Assembly: GCF_018614075.1 (NCBI RefSeq)
Contig: NZ_JAGGOZ010000029.1
Span: 53,199 to 117,198, forward strand
Direction of reading: 5' to 3'
DNA from: Streptomyces sp. ISL-94
GTDB lineage: Bacteria > Actinomycetota > Actinomycetes > Streptomycetales > Streptomycetaceae
DNA length: 64,000 nt
Below, piece by piece: positions 23,520 to 34,950 of this stretch. The notes under the pieces were generated by a model. The model searched no databases. It was not told the DNA's origin and saw only the letters and a list, made by a program, of their open reading frames with translations. A program made the position numbers and the translations under genes. Every line of letters begins with the position of its first letter. Positions within the stretch are counted from its first letter, which is position 1.

Positions 23520-24272
23520 ATGAATCCCACAGGCTCCGGCATCGTGCACGTATCGCTGCTGCCAGGCTTTGTCTGCCGCACGGACCAAGGCGTCGCCGAC
23601 CTCAGCGACATCCAGCAGCGGCTCGTGGCGGCCCTGGTGCTCAGCGACCGCCCGATGCGGCGCGGCGACCTCGCCGCCCGGCTGTGGCCCGACGTCCCGC
23701 CCGCCCGGGCAGGGGCGCGATTACGCCAAACTCTGTGGCGGCTGAACCAGGCGACGGCCGGGGCCGTGTTGCGGGCCTCGAACACCACGATCACCTTGGC
23801 CGATGACGTCGAGGTGGACTACCGGACGGCGTCGGCTCTGGTCTCGGCGGCGTCGCGGGCCGGCGGGGCGGCCACGGGCGGCGACGGTCCGCCGCACGCG
23901 TGGAGCCTGTTGCGCCACCCGCTTCTGTACAGCTGGGACCACGACTGGCTCGTGCCGTTCCAGGAGAAGTGGAAGCTGCAGCGCGTCCAGACGCTCGAGC
24001 AGCTTGCAGAGACGTTTCTTCGGCGCCGTCAGCACTCCGCGGCGCTCGAGCTGGCCGACGCTGCGGCCCAGGCCGACCCGCTGCGGGAGGGCCCCCGGCG
24101 CATCGCCGTCCAATCGTGCCTCTCCGTCGGCGAGGTCGCCGACGCGCACCGCCGGTACCGCTGCTATCGGGAGCTGCTCTTCTCGGAGCTGGGCGTGGCT
24201 CCGAGCGGTGCCATTCCGCAGCTCCTGAAGCAGGACCGCGACCGCCAGCTCGCGCTGACGGCGGAGTGCTGA
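23520..24272 (+). CDS. SARP-like (wHTH + BTAD) transcriptional regulator with a TTA codon
   Basis: A 250-aa regulator. Residues about 10-100 are an OmpR-type winged helix (LSDIQQRLVAALVLSDRPMR, RGDLAARLWPDVPPARAGAR). Residues about 125-245 are a BTAD helical domain (LLRHPLLYSWDHDWLVPFQE, RREQ-type LFSELGVAPS end). SARPs activate antibiotic and RiPP clusters. Codon 68 is TTA (23721-23723), the rare leucine codon read by the bldA tRNA, so its translation should depend on development. It diverges from the precursor operon. The ATG at 23520 follows GAGAGGTGCG. Confidence 0.87.
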   Translation: MNPTGSGIVHVSLLPGFVCRTDQGVADLSDIQQRLVAALVLSDRPMRRGDLAARLWPDVPPARAGARLRQTLWRLNQATAGAVLRASNTTITLADDVEVDYRTASALVSAASRAGGAATGGDGPPHAWSLLRHPLLYSWDHDWLVPFQEKWKLQRVQTLEQLAETFLRRRQHSAALELADAAAQADPLREGPRRIAVQSCLSVGEVADAHRRYRCYRELLFSELGVAPSGAIPQLLKQDRDRQLALTAEC

Positions 24273-24312
24273 CCGCCGCGCCGCCCGGTCGGCCCGGCCG
24301 TTGCCCACGCGG

Positions 24313-25359
24313 TCACCACGGGTCGGTGCGGCGGGCCAGCAGGTGGTACAGCGAGGCGTACGCCTCGGCCATGCGTGAGGTGTCGAACCGGTCGAGCACC
24401 CGCGCGCGGCAGTCCCGGGGAGCGAGGCGGCCGACGGTGCGGATGGCGTCGGCCAGCTCCTCGGGACGCTCGCACACGAAGCCCGTCACTCCGTGCTCGA
24501 CGATCTCGGGTACGGATCCCCGCCGCAGCGCCACAACGGGTGTGCCGCAGGCCATGGCTTCGATCATCACCATGCCGAAGGGCTCTTCCCAGCAGATCGG
24601 GAAGATCAGGCAGTGTGCCTCCGCGAGCAGTTCCCGCTTGGCCCGCAGATCCACCTCGCCCACCCACTGGGCGTCCTCGCCGAGGCGGGGCACGACCTCC
24701 CGTTCGAAATACGGCTCCTCGTCGGGGTCGTTGCACCTGCCGGCGATGGTGATCGCTCTGCCTGCCTCGCGGGCTGCGTCAATGGCCAGGTGAACACCCT
24801 TGTCGGCGGCGATCCGGCCGAGGAAGAGGACGCGCTCGCCCTTGCGCTCGCGGAAGGGGTGGTCGAGGGTGCGCACGGCGTTGTGGACCTGGCCGGCCCA
24901 GGGCAGCTCGGGGGCCTGATGCTGCTGGGCACGGGAGATCGCCACCAAGCTGACCGAGTCGGCCAGGGCCCGGTAGTAGTCTCCGTTCTCCCCGGAGACG
25001 GGTCCGTGCGCGGTCACCACGGTGGGAACCGGCCGCTGGCCCGCCTGGAGCGGTCCCGCAGAACTGTGGTCGTGGACGATGTCCGGGCGCAGGGTGCGGA
25101 GCACCTGTCCCACGCGCGCGGCGTGCAGGACCTCGGGGCCGGTCCGGCCCAGCCGTTTTTCGCCCTGGGGGGCGGGGTCGGTGGCGATGAAATCGCCCTT
25201 GGTGCCGTTGGCGCCCACTCCGATGACGGTGACCTTGTGGCCGAGCTCCACGAGGCCGTCGATCAGGTCCGCGCACATCGACTCGATGCCCCCGTAAGCC
25301 GTGGGCGGCAGTTCGAACCAGGGCGTCGCAACCATGGCGATGTCGAGAGTACGGTTCAC
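24313..25359 (-). CDS. Glycosyltransferase family 4
   Basis: A 348-aa GT-B glycosyltransferase. The N-terminus (MVATPWFELPPTAYGGIESM) is the usual family 4 acceptor-domain start. The C-terminal donor domain has RVLFLGRIAADKGVHLAIDA and the E-x7-E motif in PICWEEPFGMVMIEAMACGT. It overlaps the debranching-type gene by GTGA (25356-25359), so the two are translated together. That suggests a joint role in trehalose, glycogen or other alpha-glucan metabolism. No membrane segment is seen. The GTG start has the GGGAGGCAGCC site upstream. Confidence 0.88.
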   Translation of the reverse strand: MNRTLDIAMVATPWFELPPTAYGGIESMCADLIDGLVELGHKVTVIGVGANGTKGDFIATDPAPQGEKRLGRTGPEVLHAARVGQVLRTLRPDIVHDHSSAGPLQAGQRPVPTVVTAHGPVSGENGDYYRALADSVSLVAISRAQQHQAPELPWAGQVHNAVRTLDHPFRERKGERVLFLGRIAADKGVHLAIDAAREAGRAITIAGRCNDPDEEPYFEREVVPRLGEDAQWVGEVDLRAKRELLAEAHCLIFPICWEEPFGMVMIEAMACGTPVVALRRGSVPEIVEHGVTGFVCERPEELADAIRTVGRLAPRDCRARVLDRFDTSRMAEAYASLYHLLARRTDPW

Positions 25360-27563
25360 GGCTGCCTCCCTCCTGCGGCCCCTGCGGCGCCGCCCCCTGC
25401 AGGCGGGTCCCCCGGCGTCCGCCGGTGGCTCGGTGCGGCGGCGAGCGGCCTTCGCGGCTGCAGGATGACCTCCACGTCGTCGGACAGACCCTCGAGACGG
25501 GTCGAGGCGCCGTCCACCCACAGCTCCGCACGCCCGCCGGCGAGCGGGAGGTTGTGCACGTGGAGGCGGCCGTAGCGTTCGGGCCAGGCCGGCGCCACCC
25601 ACACCTGCCGGTGCGACATCCACGGGTCCAGCCGCAGCAGCGCCCGCATCAGCTGCACCGGGGCGGCGGCCGCCCATGCCTGCGGGGAGCACGAGGTCGG
25701 GTACGGCAGCGGTGCCTCGTACTCGCTGCGGTCGAACCCGCAGAAGAGCTCCGGGAGCCTGCCGCCGAACGCCTCGGCCGCGTCCAGGATGCCGGTCGCC
25801 ACGCGCTGGGCCTCCTCCACGAACCCGTAGCGCATCAGGCCCGTCGCGACGATGGCGTTGTCGTGCGGCCAGACCGACCCGTTGTGGTAGCTCATCGGGT
25901 TGTACGCGCCCATGGAGGAGGCCAGCGTGCGGATCCCCCAGCCGGTGAACATCTCCGGCGACAGCAGGCGCTCCGCCACCTTGCCCGCCTTGTCCTCGTC
26001 GACGATCCCGGTCCACAGGCAGTGCCCCATGTTGGAGGCGAGCGCATCGATGGGGCGTTTGTCCCGGTCGAGGCCGATGGCGAACCACCCCCGGTCGGGC
26101 AGCCAGAACTGTTCGTTGAACGCCTCCTTCAGCGCGGCCGCCCGCCGCGCCCAGCGGTCGACCGCCGCCATGTCGCCGGCCTCGTGCGCGAAGTGCGACC
26201 GCACCACGTACGCCGCGTACACGTAGGCCTGCACCTCGCACAGGGCGATCGGCGACTCGGCGAGGCGGCCGTCGGCGAAGTTCACGCCGTCGAAGGAATC
26301 CTTCCACCCCTGGTTGAGCAGGCCGTCCTCCGTCATGCGCTGGTACTCCACGAAACCGTCGCCGTCGCGGTCGCCGTACTGCTCGATCCACTCCAGGGCC
26401 CGGTCGGCATGGGGCAGCAGCGCATCGACCGCCGCCGGCGCGATCCCCCAGCGCCGCAGCTCCCCCAGCATCACCACGAACAGGGGTGTCGCGTCGGCGG
26501 TGCCGTAGTAGACGCTGCCTCCGCCGCGGGCCAGCGGGAAGTCCAGACCGAAACGGGTCTCGTGCAGGATCCGCCCCGGCTGCTCCTCCGTCCTCGGGTC
26601 GACGGTGCTGCCCTGCGCGCGCGCCAGGGTCTGCAAGGTGCCCAGGGCCAGGCCCGGGTCCAGCGGCAGCGCCATGTAGGAGGCCAGCAGCGAGTCCCGC
26701 CCGAACAGCGCCATGAACCACGGCGCTCCCGCCGCGACCGCCACGTTCTCCGGATGCTGCGGATCGAAGATCCGCAGCGCGCCGAGGTCCTCCACGCTGC
26801 GCCGCAGGGTCCGCCGCAGTTCGGGGTCCTCGATCTCGCCGACGCGCGGGGCGCCCTCGCGCCACGCCCGCATCCGCCGCGCCGGTGAGGACTCACCGAC
26901 CTCCGCGCCCGTCGGGAACGTGCCGCTGATCTCCTGGCCGTCGATGCTCGGCTGGACCAGTACGGTCGTGCGCCAGTCACCGTGCGCCGGGAGGCTGACG
27001 TCGAATTCCAGCCGGTCCGGGCGTGCCCGAGCGCCGGCCGCCTCCACGCGCACCCCCCGCTGCGCGTCTCCCGCCTGCAGGGCGAGGCTCAGGCCGGAGC
27101 CGTCCGCGGAGGCGGTCACCTCGCCGCGCGACTGCACCCGGTTCTCCTTCACATCGAACAGATCGGCGAAGTCGGCTGCCACGTGCAAGGAGAGGACCAG
27201 CGACACCGGGCGGTTGCCGAGGTTGCGCAGATGGAGGTCCTCACGCATGCCCTCACCCACGTACCGCCGGCGCTCCAGCAGCACCTCGGTCTCCGCTCCA
27301 CGCGGCGGGACCCGCGCCACGAACGTGGTGCTGTACGGGTCTCCGGACAGCACCGTCAGCTCGTGGGGCAGGCGGTCGTCGAGGCGTAGCCGCCAGTCGG
27401 AGATGATGCGGGTGTCCCGGAAGAACAACCCCTGCGGGGAGTCCGCGTCCATGTCCCCCGACGTCGCGGAGACGCAGAACGTCGGCCCCTCGACCAGCGT
27501 CACCGCGGTTTGCGCGTGCACCGCGGGCTCGTGCTCGACGATCGTGTCGAATCCGGCGCTCAT
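25356..27563 (-). CDS. Amylo-alpha-1,6-glucosidase/glycogen-debranching-type enzyme
   Basis: A 735-aa protein of the GDE type. The N-terminal domain (residues about 15-220) is the glycogen-debranching N-terminal fold (GPTFCVSATSGDMDADSPQG, LFFRDTRIISDWRLRLDD). The rest is an (alpha/alpha)6 barrel with APWFMALFGRDSLLASYMAL, WKDSFDGVNFADGRLAESPI and HNGSVWPHDNAIVATGLMRY, as in GH15/GH133-like enzymes. It should hydrolyse alpha-1,6 branches of glycogen or a related glucan in the cytosol. The ATG at 27563 has GGGAGGAAGC before it. It heads a two-gene operon with the GT4 gene. Confidence 0.88.
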   Translation of the reverse strand: MSAGFDTIVEHEPAVHAQTAVTLVEGPTFCVSATSGDMDADSPQGLFFRDTRIISDWRLRLDDRLPHELTVLSGDPYSTTFVARVPPRGAETEVLLERRRYVGEGMREDLHLRNLGNRPVSLVLSLHVAADFADLFDVKENRVQSRGEVTASADGSGLSLALQAGDAQRGVRVEAAGARARPDRLEFDVSLPAHGDWRTTVLVQPSIDGQEISGTFPTGAEVGESSPARRMRAWREGAPRVGEIEDPELRRTLRRSVEDLGALRIFDPQHPENVAVAAGAPWFMALFGRDSLLASYMALPLDPGLALGTLQTLARAQGSTVDPRTEEQPGRILHETRFGLDFPLARGGGSVYYGTADATPLFVVMLGELRRWGIAPAAVDALLPHADRALEWIEQYGDRDGDGFVEYQRMTEDGLLNQGWKDSFDGVNFADGRLAESPIALCEVQAYVYAAYVVRSHFAHEAGDMAAVDRWARRAAALKEAFNEQFWLPDRGWFAIGLDRDKRPIDALASNMGHCLWTGIVDEDKAGKVAERLLSPEMFTGWGIRTLASSMGAYNPMSYHNGSVWPHDNAIVATGLMRYGFVEEAQRVATGILDAAEAFGGRLPELFCGFDRSEYEAPLPYPTSCSPQAWAAAAPVQLMRALLRLDPWMSHRQVWVAPAWPERYGRLHVHNLPLAGGRAELWVDGASTRLEGLSDDVEVILQPRRPLAAAPSHRRTPGDPPAGGGAAGAAGGRQP

Positions 27564-28080
27564 GCTTCCTCCCGATGGCTGAAGCCCATGGCTCCCGCCG
27601 TAGCGTCGGCCGCCGTGCTCCAGCCGTGGTGACATCCGTAGGGCCTGCGGGCAGAAGCGGCGACCCGGCAAGTCGTACCGCACGGAACCAGCCGCCACGC
27701 CCGCAGCACGACCGAGTAGCCGAGCTCGTCCACCGCCTGGTCCAACGCGCGTCCCCCTTCCACGACGAAGCCGGCGCCCCCTCGGCGCAGAAGGGCAGGA
27801 AATCTGCCCAGAGCCGGCTCAAGCGCGGCCGCGGCCGGCCTTTGGGGCTGCTGGACGCCGCCCACACGGCCACCTGGAGTGTTTCTTCCGACCCGGCGCG
27901 GTCCCGGAGGCCCGTCGGCGAACCGCCGTCCAGCTCGGGCTCCGGCCGCGCACCGCCCGCCCTCCGCCGACGATGAAAACGACGGCTGTCCCGGTTCGGC
28001 GGCCGCGCCGGGGGCAGGCGCCAAGCGCCGGCAATAGGCAGGCGTGACACCCGAGGCGGAACAGTCGGCAAGGAGATGTC
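27564..28080. other. Intergenic region, 517 bp, divergent promoters
   Basis: Separates the leftward debranching gene from the rightward alcohol dehydrogenase gene. On the minus strand an open frame of 154 codons (28024 to 27560) ends with a stop overlapping the debranching ATG. It matches no family I know and has an Ala/Arg/Gly-rich start, so I do not call it a gene. I see no RNA gene or clear operator here. Confidence 0.45.
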
Positions 28081-29265
28081 ATGAGAGCGCTGACATGGCA
28101 CGGCAAGCGGGACGTACGCGTCGACACCGTCCCCGATCCGAAGATCCGGGACGGCGAAGACGTGATCGTCAAGGTCACGACCACTGGTCTGTGCGGCTCC
28201 GACCTGCACCTCTACGAGGTCCTCGGGGCGTTCCTCGACACCGGGGACATCCTGGGCCACGAGCCCATGGGCGTCGTCGAGGAGGTGGGACCGCAGGTCA
28301 CCTCCCTCAAGCCGGGGGAACGCGTGGTGATCCCCTTCAACGTCTCGTGCGGCACGTGCTTCATGTGCAAGCAGGGCCTGCAGTCGCAGTGCGAGACGAC
28401 CCAGGTCCACGAGCACGGCACCGGAGCCTCGCTCTTCGGCTACACGAAGCTCTACGGCCAGGTGCCGGGCGGCCAGGCCGAGTACCTGCGCGTCCCGTTC
28501 GGCAACACCCTCCCCATCCGCGTTCCGGAGGGCCCGCCGGACGACCGTTTCGTCTACCTGTCCGACGTCCTGCCCACGGCATGGCAGGCCGTCGAGTACG
28601 CCGGCATCCCGCCGGGTGGCAGCGTCGCCGTCCTGGGCCTCGGGCCCATCGGGGACATGAGTACGCGTATCGCCGCCCACCGCGGTGCGGAAACGGTCAT
28701 CGGCATCGACCTGGTTCCGGAGCGCCTGGAGCGTGCCCGTCGGCGCGGCATCCATACCCTGGACCTCCAGGAGTGCGGCGACGACCTGGCCGACGCCGTC
28801 CGAGCGCTCACCGGGGGGCGCGGACCGGACGCGGTCATCGACGCCGTCGGAATGGAGGCCCACGGCAGCCGCATCGCCGCAGCCGTGCAGGGCGTGACCA
28901 CCTTTCTGCCGGACGCCTTGGCCGCGGCCATGATGAAGCGTGCCGGAATCGACCGGCTCTCCGCCCTCTACACCGCGGTCGACCTCGTCCGCCGGGGCGG
29001 CACCATCTCCGTGTCCGGCGTGTACGGGGGCGCGGCCGATCCGCTGCCCTTGCTGACCATGTTCGACAAGCAGCTCCAACTGCGCATGGGGCAGGCGAAC
29101 GTTCGCCGCTGGGTCGACGACATCCTCCCCCTGCTCACCGACGGCGACCCGCTGGGCGTGGACGACTTCGCCACGCACCGGTTGCCTCTGGAGCAGGCGC
29201 CGGACGCGTACGAGATGTTCCAGAAGAAGCGGGACGGGGCCGTGAAGGTCCTCTTCACCCCGTGA
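28081..29265 (+). CDS. Zinc-dependent alcohol dehydrogenase (MDR family)
   Basis: A 394-aa medium-chain dehydrogenase, of the length and pattern of the glutathione-independent formaldehyde dehydrogenase / threonine-dehydrogenase-like group. Catalytic zinc ligands are in TTGLCGSDLHLYE (Cys39 region) and ILGHEPMGVVEEVG. Structural zinc ligands are the four Cys of CGTCFMCKQGLQSQC. The NAD-binding loop is SVAVLGLGPIGDMSTRIAA. The substrate cannot be told. The ATG at 28081 follows AAGGAGATGTC. It stands alone between two long non-coding stretches, so it has its own promoter. Confidence 0.88.
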   Translation: MRALTWHGKRDVRVDTVPDPKIRDGEDVIVKVTTTGLCGSDLHLYEVLGAFLDTGDILGHEPMGVVEEVGPQVTSLKPGERVVIPFNVSCGTCFMCKQGLQSQCETTQVHEHGTGASLFGYTKLYGQVPGGQAEYLRVPFGNTLPIRVPEGPPDDRFVYLSDVLPTAWQAVEYAGIPPGGSVAVLGLGPIGDMSTRIAAHRGAETVIGIDLVPERLERARRRGIHTLDLQECGDDLADAVRALTGGRGPDAVIDAVGMEAHGSRIAAAVQGVTTFLPDALAAAMMKRAGIDRLSALYTAVDLVRRGGTISVSGVYGGAADPLPLLTMFDKQLQLRMGQANVRRWVDDILPLLTDGDPLGVDDFATHRLPLEQAPDAYEMFQKKRDGAVKVLFTP

Positions 29266-29622
29266 CCGAAACGTCAGACGTCCAGCCCCGCGACGCCGAC
29301 GGCGCCCGCAGGCACCGGCACATGGCCCTCCGCGGGCGCGCGCTCAGGCGGACACCGATCAGCCGCTCCGCCGCAAGACTCCGAACGGGTGGTAGACCGC
29401 CGGGCCCTGGAGAGCCATCTGATGGACGAGCACGCGGCATTCGGTGGTTCGCACAGCGGAAAACGCCCCCCTTTGTATCTTCGCCGCACGGCAAGGCTGC
29501 CGGTCCTCCGTCCGGCATTCTCGGCGGATACAACTGGCCTCTCGACGGCTTGACCGATGGACCTGCGGCAACGTAGCTTCGAGCGCACCGACTCGTGAGC
29601 TGATGGAAGGAGGCGAAGTCGG

Positions 29623-29700
29623 ATGTCGACCATCTCCGAACTGCCTCGCCTCGCCCACCAGATCGCCTGGGCCCCGGGTCGTGTAGCACACGGCTGCTGA
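29623..29700 (+). CDS. Small ORF (25 aa) ending inside a terminator hairpin
   Basis: ATG at 29623 is preceded by GGAAGGAGGCGAAGTCGG, a near-perfect ribosome site. The product would be 25 residues (MSTISELPRLAHQIAWAPGR then VAHGC). The TGA stop is exactly the loop of the following hairpin. It could be a leader peptide of an attenuator, the translated part of a small RNA, or the remaining start of a deleted gene. Its sequence matches no family known to me. Confidence 0.45.
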   Translation: MSTISELPRLAHQIAWAPGRVAHGC

Positions 29701-29713
29701 GCAGCCCCCTTTT
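29692..29713 (+). terminator. Intrinsic terminator with T-run
   Basis: GGCTGC, loop TGA, GCAGCC, then CCC and TTTT. The stem is six perfect GC-rich pairs and it ends the small ORF at 29623. True T-run terminators are uncommon in Streptomyces, so it stands out. Confidence 0.65.
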
Positions 29714-29888
29714 CCGGCGTGCCCCATTTGTGGGTGCCGGCACTTTGCGATATCTGTCACCGGCTGCGGCACCTCTTTGCGTGCTGATTCACGCGCCGGG
29801 TTCTCGAGCTGCGCCACCCGAAACAGAAAGCTCCCGAAATGGCGACTAGGACAATCAGATCAACCGCGCACCGAAATGAGGATCTGCC

Positions 29889-31360
29889 ATGGTAGCGGCG
29901 CGGATCACGGTCAACGGGAAAGAAACACCGATTTCACCGGCTGCACCCCACACCACGGTGCTGGATTTTCTGCGCGAGCGTGGCCTCACCGGCACCAAGG
30001 AGGGCTGCGCCGAAGGGGAATGCGGCGCGTGTTCGGTCCTGGTGGCCCGTCCCGGGGTGAACAAGCCCACTGACTGGGTGGCGGTCAACGCCTGCCTGGT
30101 CCCGGCCGCGGCGCTCGACGGTCAGGAGATCATCACCTCCGAGGGTCTCGCCACCGCCGGCGAAGCCGGCATGCCGCCCGCGCTGCACCCTGTGCAGGAG
30201 GAGATGGCCGTCCGCGGCGGCTCCCAATGCGGTTACTGCACACCGGGGTTCATCTGCAGCATGGCCTCCGAGTACTACCGACCCGACCGCTGCGCGCACG
30301 CGGACGCAGACACGGACTCGGCCGACAGCACCGACTCCGAACACGGTCCGAACGGTTTCGACCTGCACGCGCTGAGCGGAAACCTGTGCCGCTGCACCGG
30401 TTACCGCCCGATTCGCGATGCCGCTTTCGCCGTCGGCACCCCTACCGAGGACGACCCGCTGGCGCAGCGTCGGGAGCAGTCCCCGCCCGAACCGGTTGCC
30501 ACTCAATACACCCAGGACGACAGCACGTTCCTGCGGCCGAGCACCCTGGCCGGAGCGCTGCAGCTGCTGCAGGAGCGGCCCGACGCGGTGGTGGTCGCCG
30601 GCAGCACCGACTGGGGCGTGGAGGTGAACATCCGCTCCCGCCGGGCGCATTGCGTGGTCGGCATCGACCGGCTGCCCGAACTGCGGGAGCTGCGCGTCGA
30701 ATCGGACTACATCGAGATCGGGGCGGCGCAGACGCTCACCGAGATCGAACGCCGCCTCGACGGCGGCGTCCCGCTGCTGGCAGAGCTGTTCCCGCAGTTC
30801 GCGTCCCGGCTCATCCGCAACAGTGCGACCCTCGGCGGCAACCTCGGGACCGGCTCACCCATCGGTGACAGCCCGCCGGTGCTGCTCGCGCTGGAGGCGT
30901 CGGTGGTGCTCGCCGGCGCCGACGGTGAGCGCGAGGTGCCGCTCGCGGACTACTTCACGGGCTACCGGCAGAGCGTGCGCCGTCCCGGTGAGCTGATCCG
31001 CGCGGTGCGCATCCCGCTGCCGCTGTCGCCGGTCACGGCCTTCCACAAGATCGCCAAGCGTCGCTTCGACGACATCTCCAGCGTGGCGGTCGCTTTCGCG
31101 CTCGACATCGAGGACGGGATCGTCCGCAAGGCACGCATCGGCCTGGGCGGCGTGGCCGCCACCCCGATCCGCGCCCTCGCCGCCGAGGCCGCCCTGGAGG
31201 GCAAGCCGTGGGCGGCGGAGACCGTCGAAGCCGCGGCCCAGGTGCTGCAGGCCCAGGGCACGCCGATGAACGATCACCGCGCCAGCGCCGGCTACCGCTC
31301 CGCGATGCTCGGCCAGAGCCTGCTGAAGCTGTACGCGCAAACCACCGAGGCGGTGTCGTC

Positions 31361-31364
<4 letters not shown>
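29889..31364 (+). CDS. xdhA: Xanthine dehydrogenase-type small subunit (2Fe-2S and FAD)
   Basis: A 491-aa iron-sulfur/flavin subunit. The plant-type 2Fe-2S domain has GCAEGECGACSVLVA; the second cluster domain has GGSQCGYCTPGFICSMASEY and LSGNLCRCTGYRPIRDA. The FAD domain follows (VVAGSTDWGVEVN, RNSATLGGNLGTGSPIGDSP) with a C-terminal CO-dehydrogenase flavoprotein region. It passes electrons from the molybdenum subunit to NAD. An unusual Asp/Ala/Ser-rich insert (ADADTDSADSTDSEHGPN) lies between the two cluster motifs. ATGA overlap with xdhB. Purine catabolism is the usual role. Confidence 0.92.
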
Positions 31365-33758
<2,394 letters not shown>

Positions 33759-33766
<8 letters not shown>

Positions 33767-34628
33767 CATGAACTGGGTGGCCGCGGTCGCGCGGTTGCGA
33801 GCCCGCCGGGAACCCGGCGTGCTCGTGACCGTCGCGACCGTGCGCGGCCACGCGCCCCGCCGGGCCGGTGCCAAACTCGTTGTGGGCCAGAGCGAGACCT
33901 GGGGTTCCATCGGCGGCGGCAACATCGAGGCCGTCGCCATCGACCGGGCCCGCGAGCTGAACGGCACGCCCGATGCGGAGCCGGAGCTGATGGATTTCGC
34001 CCTCAACGACAAGGTCACCGGCCGACACGGCGTGCAGTGCTGCGGCGGTGCCGTCAGCGTCCTGCTCGAACCGCTGCCGGTGGTCCAAGCGGTGGCCGTC
34101 TTCGGCGTCGGGCACGTCGGACTGGAGCTGGCACGCATCCTGGCCCGCCACGACCTCGATCTGCACCTGATCGACACCCGCCCCGACATGCTCGCCGACG
34201 AACGGCTCGGTGTGCTCGCAGACGCGGTGGCGCAGATCCACGTGCACCACACACCGCTGCTTCCGGAGGAGGTGCTCTCGGAGCTGCCGCCCGGCACCCA
34301 TGTCCTGATCATGACCCACGATCACGCCGAGGACGCCGCACTGTGCGACGCCGCCTTGCGCACCGCCGGTCTCGGCTCGATCGGATTGATCGGATCGCCC
34401 GCCAAATGGGCGCGGTTCCGGCAACGCCTGGCCACCGAGGGCGGCCACGACGCCGCCACCATCGACCGGATCAAGACCCCCATCGGAATGCCCGAGATCA
34501 CCGGCAAGGAACCCGCCACGATCGCGGTGAGCGTCGCGGCGGACCTGCTCCGGACCTTCGAACAGGACCGCCAGGGGGCGGTGCCGAACGCGGTTGCCCC
34601 GGTCCACGAACCCTCCGGTAGGCGCTAG
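33759..34628 (+). CDS. xdhC: Xanthine dehydrogenase accessory protein (Moco sulfuration/insertion)
   Basis: A 289-aa XdhC/CoxI family protein. The N-terminal domain has LVTVATVRGHAPRRAGAKLV and GSIGGGNIEAVAID with Cys-Cys in HGVQCCGGAV. The C-terminal Rossmann part has VAVFGVGHVGLELARILARH and GLIGSPAKWARFRQRL. XdhC binds molybdenum cofactor, protects it while it gains its sulfido ligand, and hands it to XdhB. It overlaps xdhB by 8 nt; a second ATG lies at 33768 just past that overlap and could be the real start. Confidence 0.9.
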
Positions 34629-34950
34629 CGCGCCGGGAGTCGCGCCCGCCCGCCCGTCCGCCCGCCGAGCTGTCGGCACAGCCGGTTGCCGGGCGTACGG
34701 CCTCGCTCCCACCTCATGGCGAAGTCGCCCCCTGCGCGGCGCCGGCCGTCAGCGCGTCCCGCACAACGGAAAAGCCCGCTCCGGTCCTCAGAGAGGGACG
34801 TGGTCGTCGCGACGTCGGCCTGCGGGGATGGGCATCGACAGAGCACTGCGAGGCTCCCGGACGGCCAGGACTGAGGAGACCCGGCGAGAGCACCCGCACG
34901 AGGGGTGGACGCCCCTGGTGTCCCGGCCCGGCGGCGCTGTCTTCGGTTCC
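34629..34950. other. Intergenic region, 322 bp, convergent genes
   Basis: Lies between the ends of xdhC and the leftward carboxylate-amine ligase gene. I see no gene, no operator and no strong terminator with a T-run. It only needs to end two converging transcripts. Confidence 0.5.

Larger units (their letters stand above)
29266..29888. other. Long intergenic region upstream of xdhA, 623 bp
   Basis: Holds no normal-sized gene. It contains a 25-codon ORF with a very good ribosome site (29623-29700) that runs into an intrinsic-type terminator (29692-29713), about 180 bp before xdhA. The rest, including 29266-29600, shows nothing I can assign. Confidence 0.5.

Noticed and set aside
27560..28024. 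154-codon minus-strand frame upstream of the debranching gene, stop overlapping its ATG
   Set aside because: The ATGA overlap is tempting, but the protein matches nothing, is of biased composition, and the debranching gene has its own good ribosome site.
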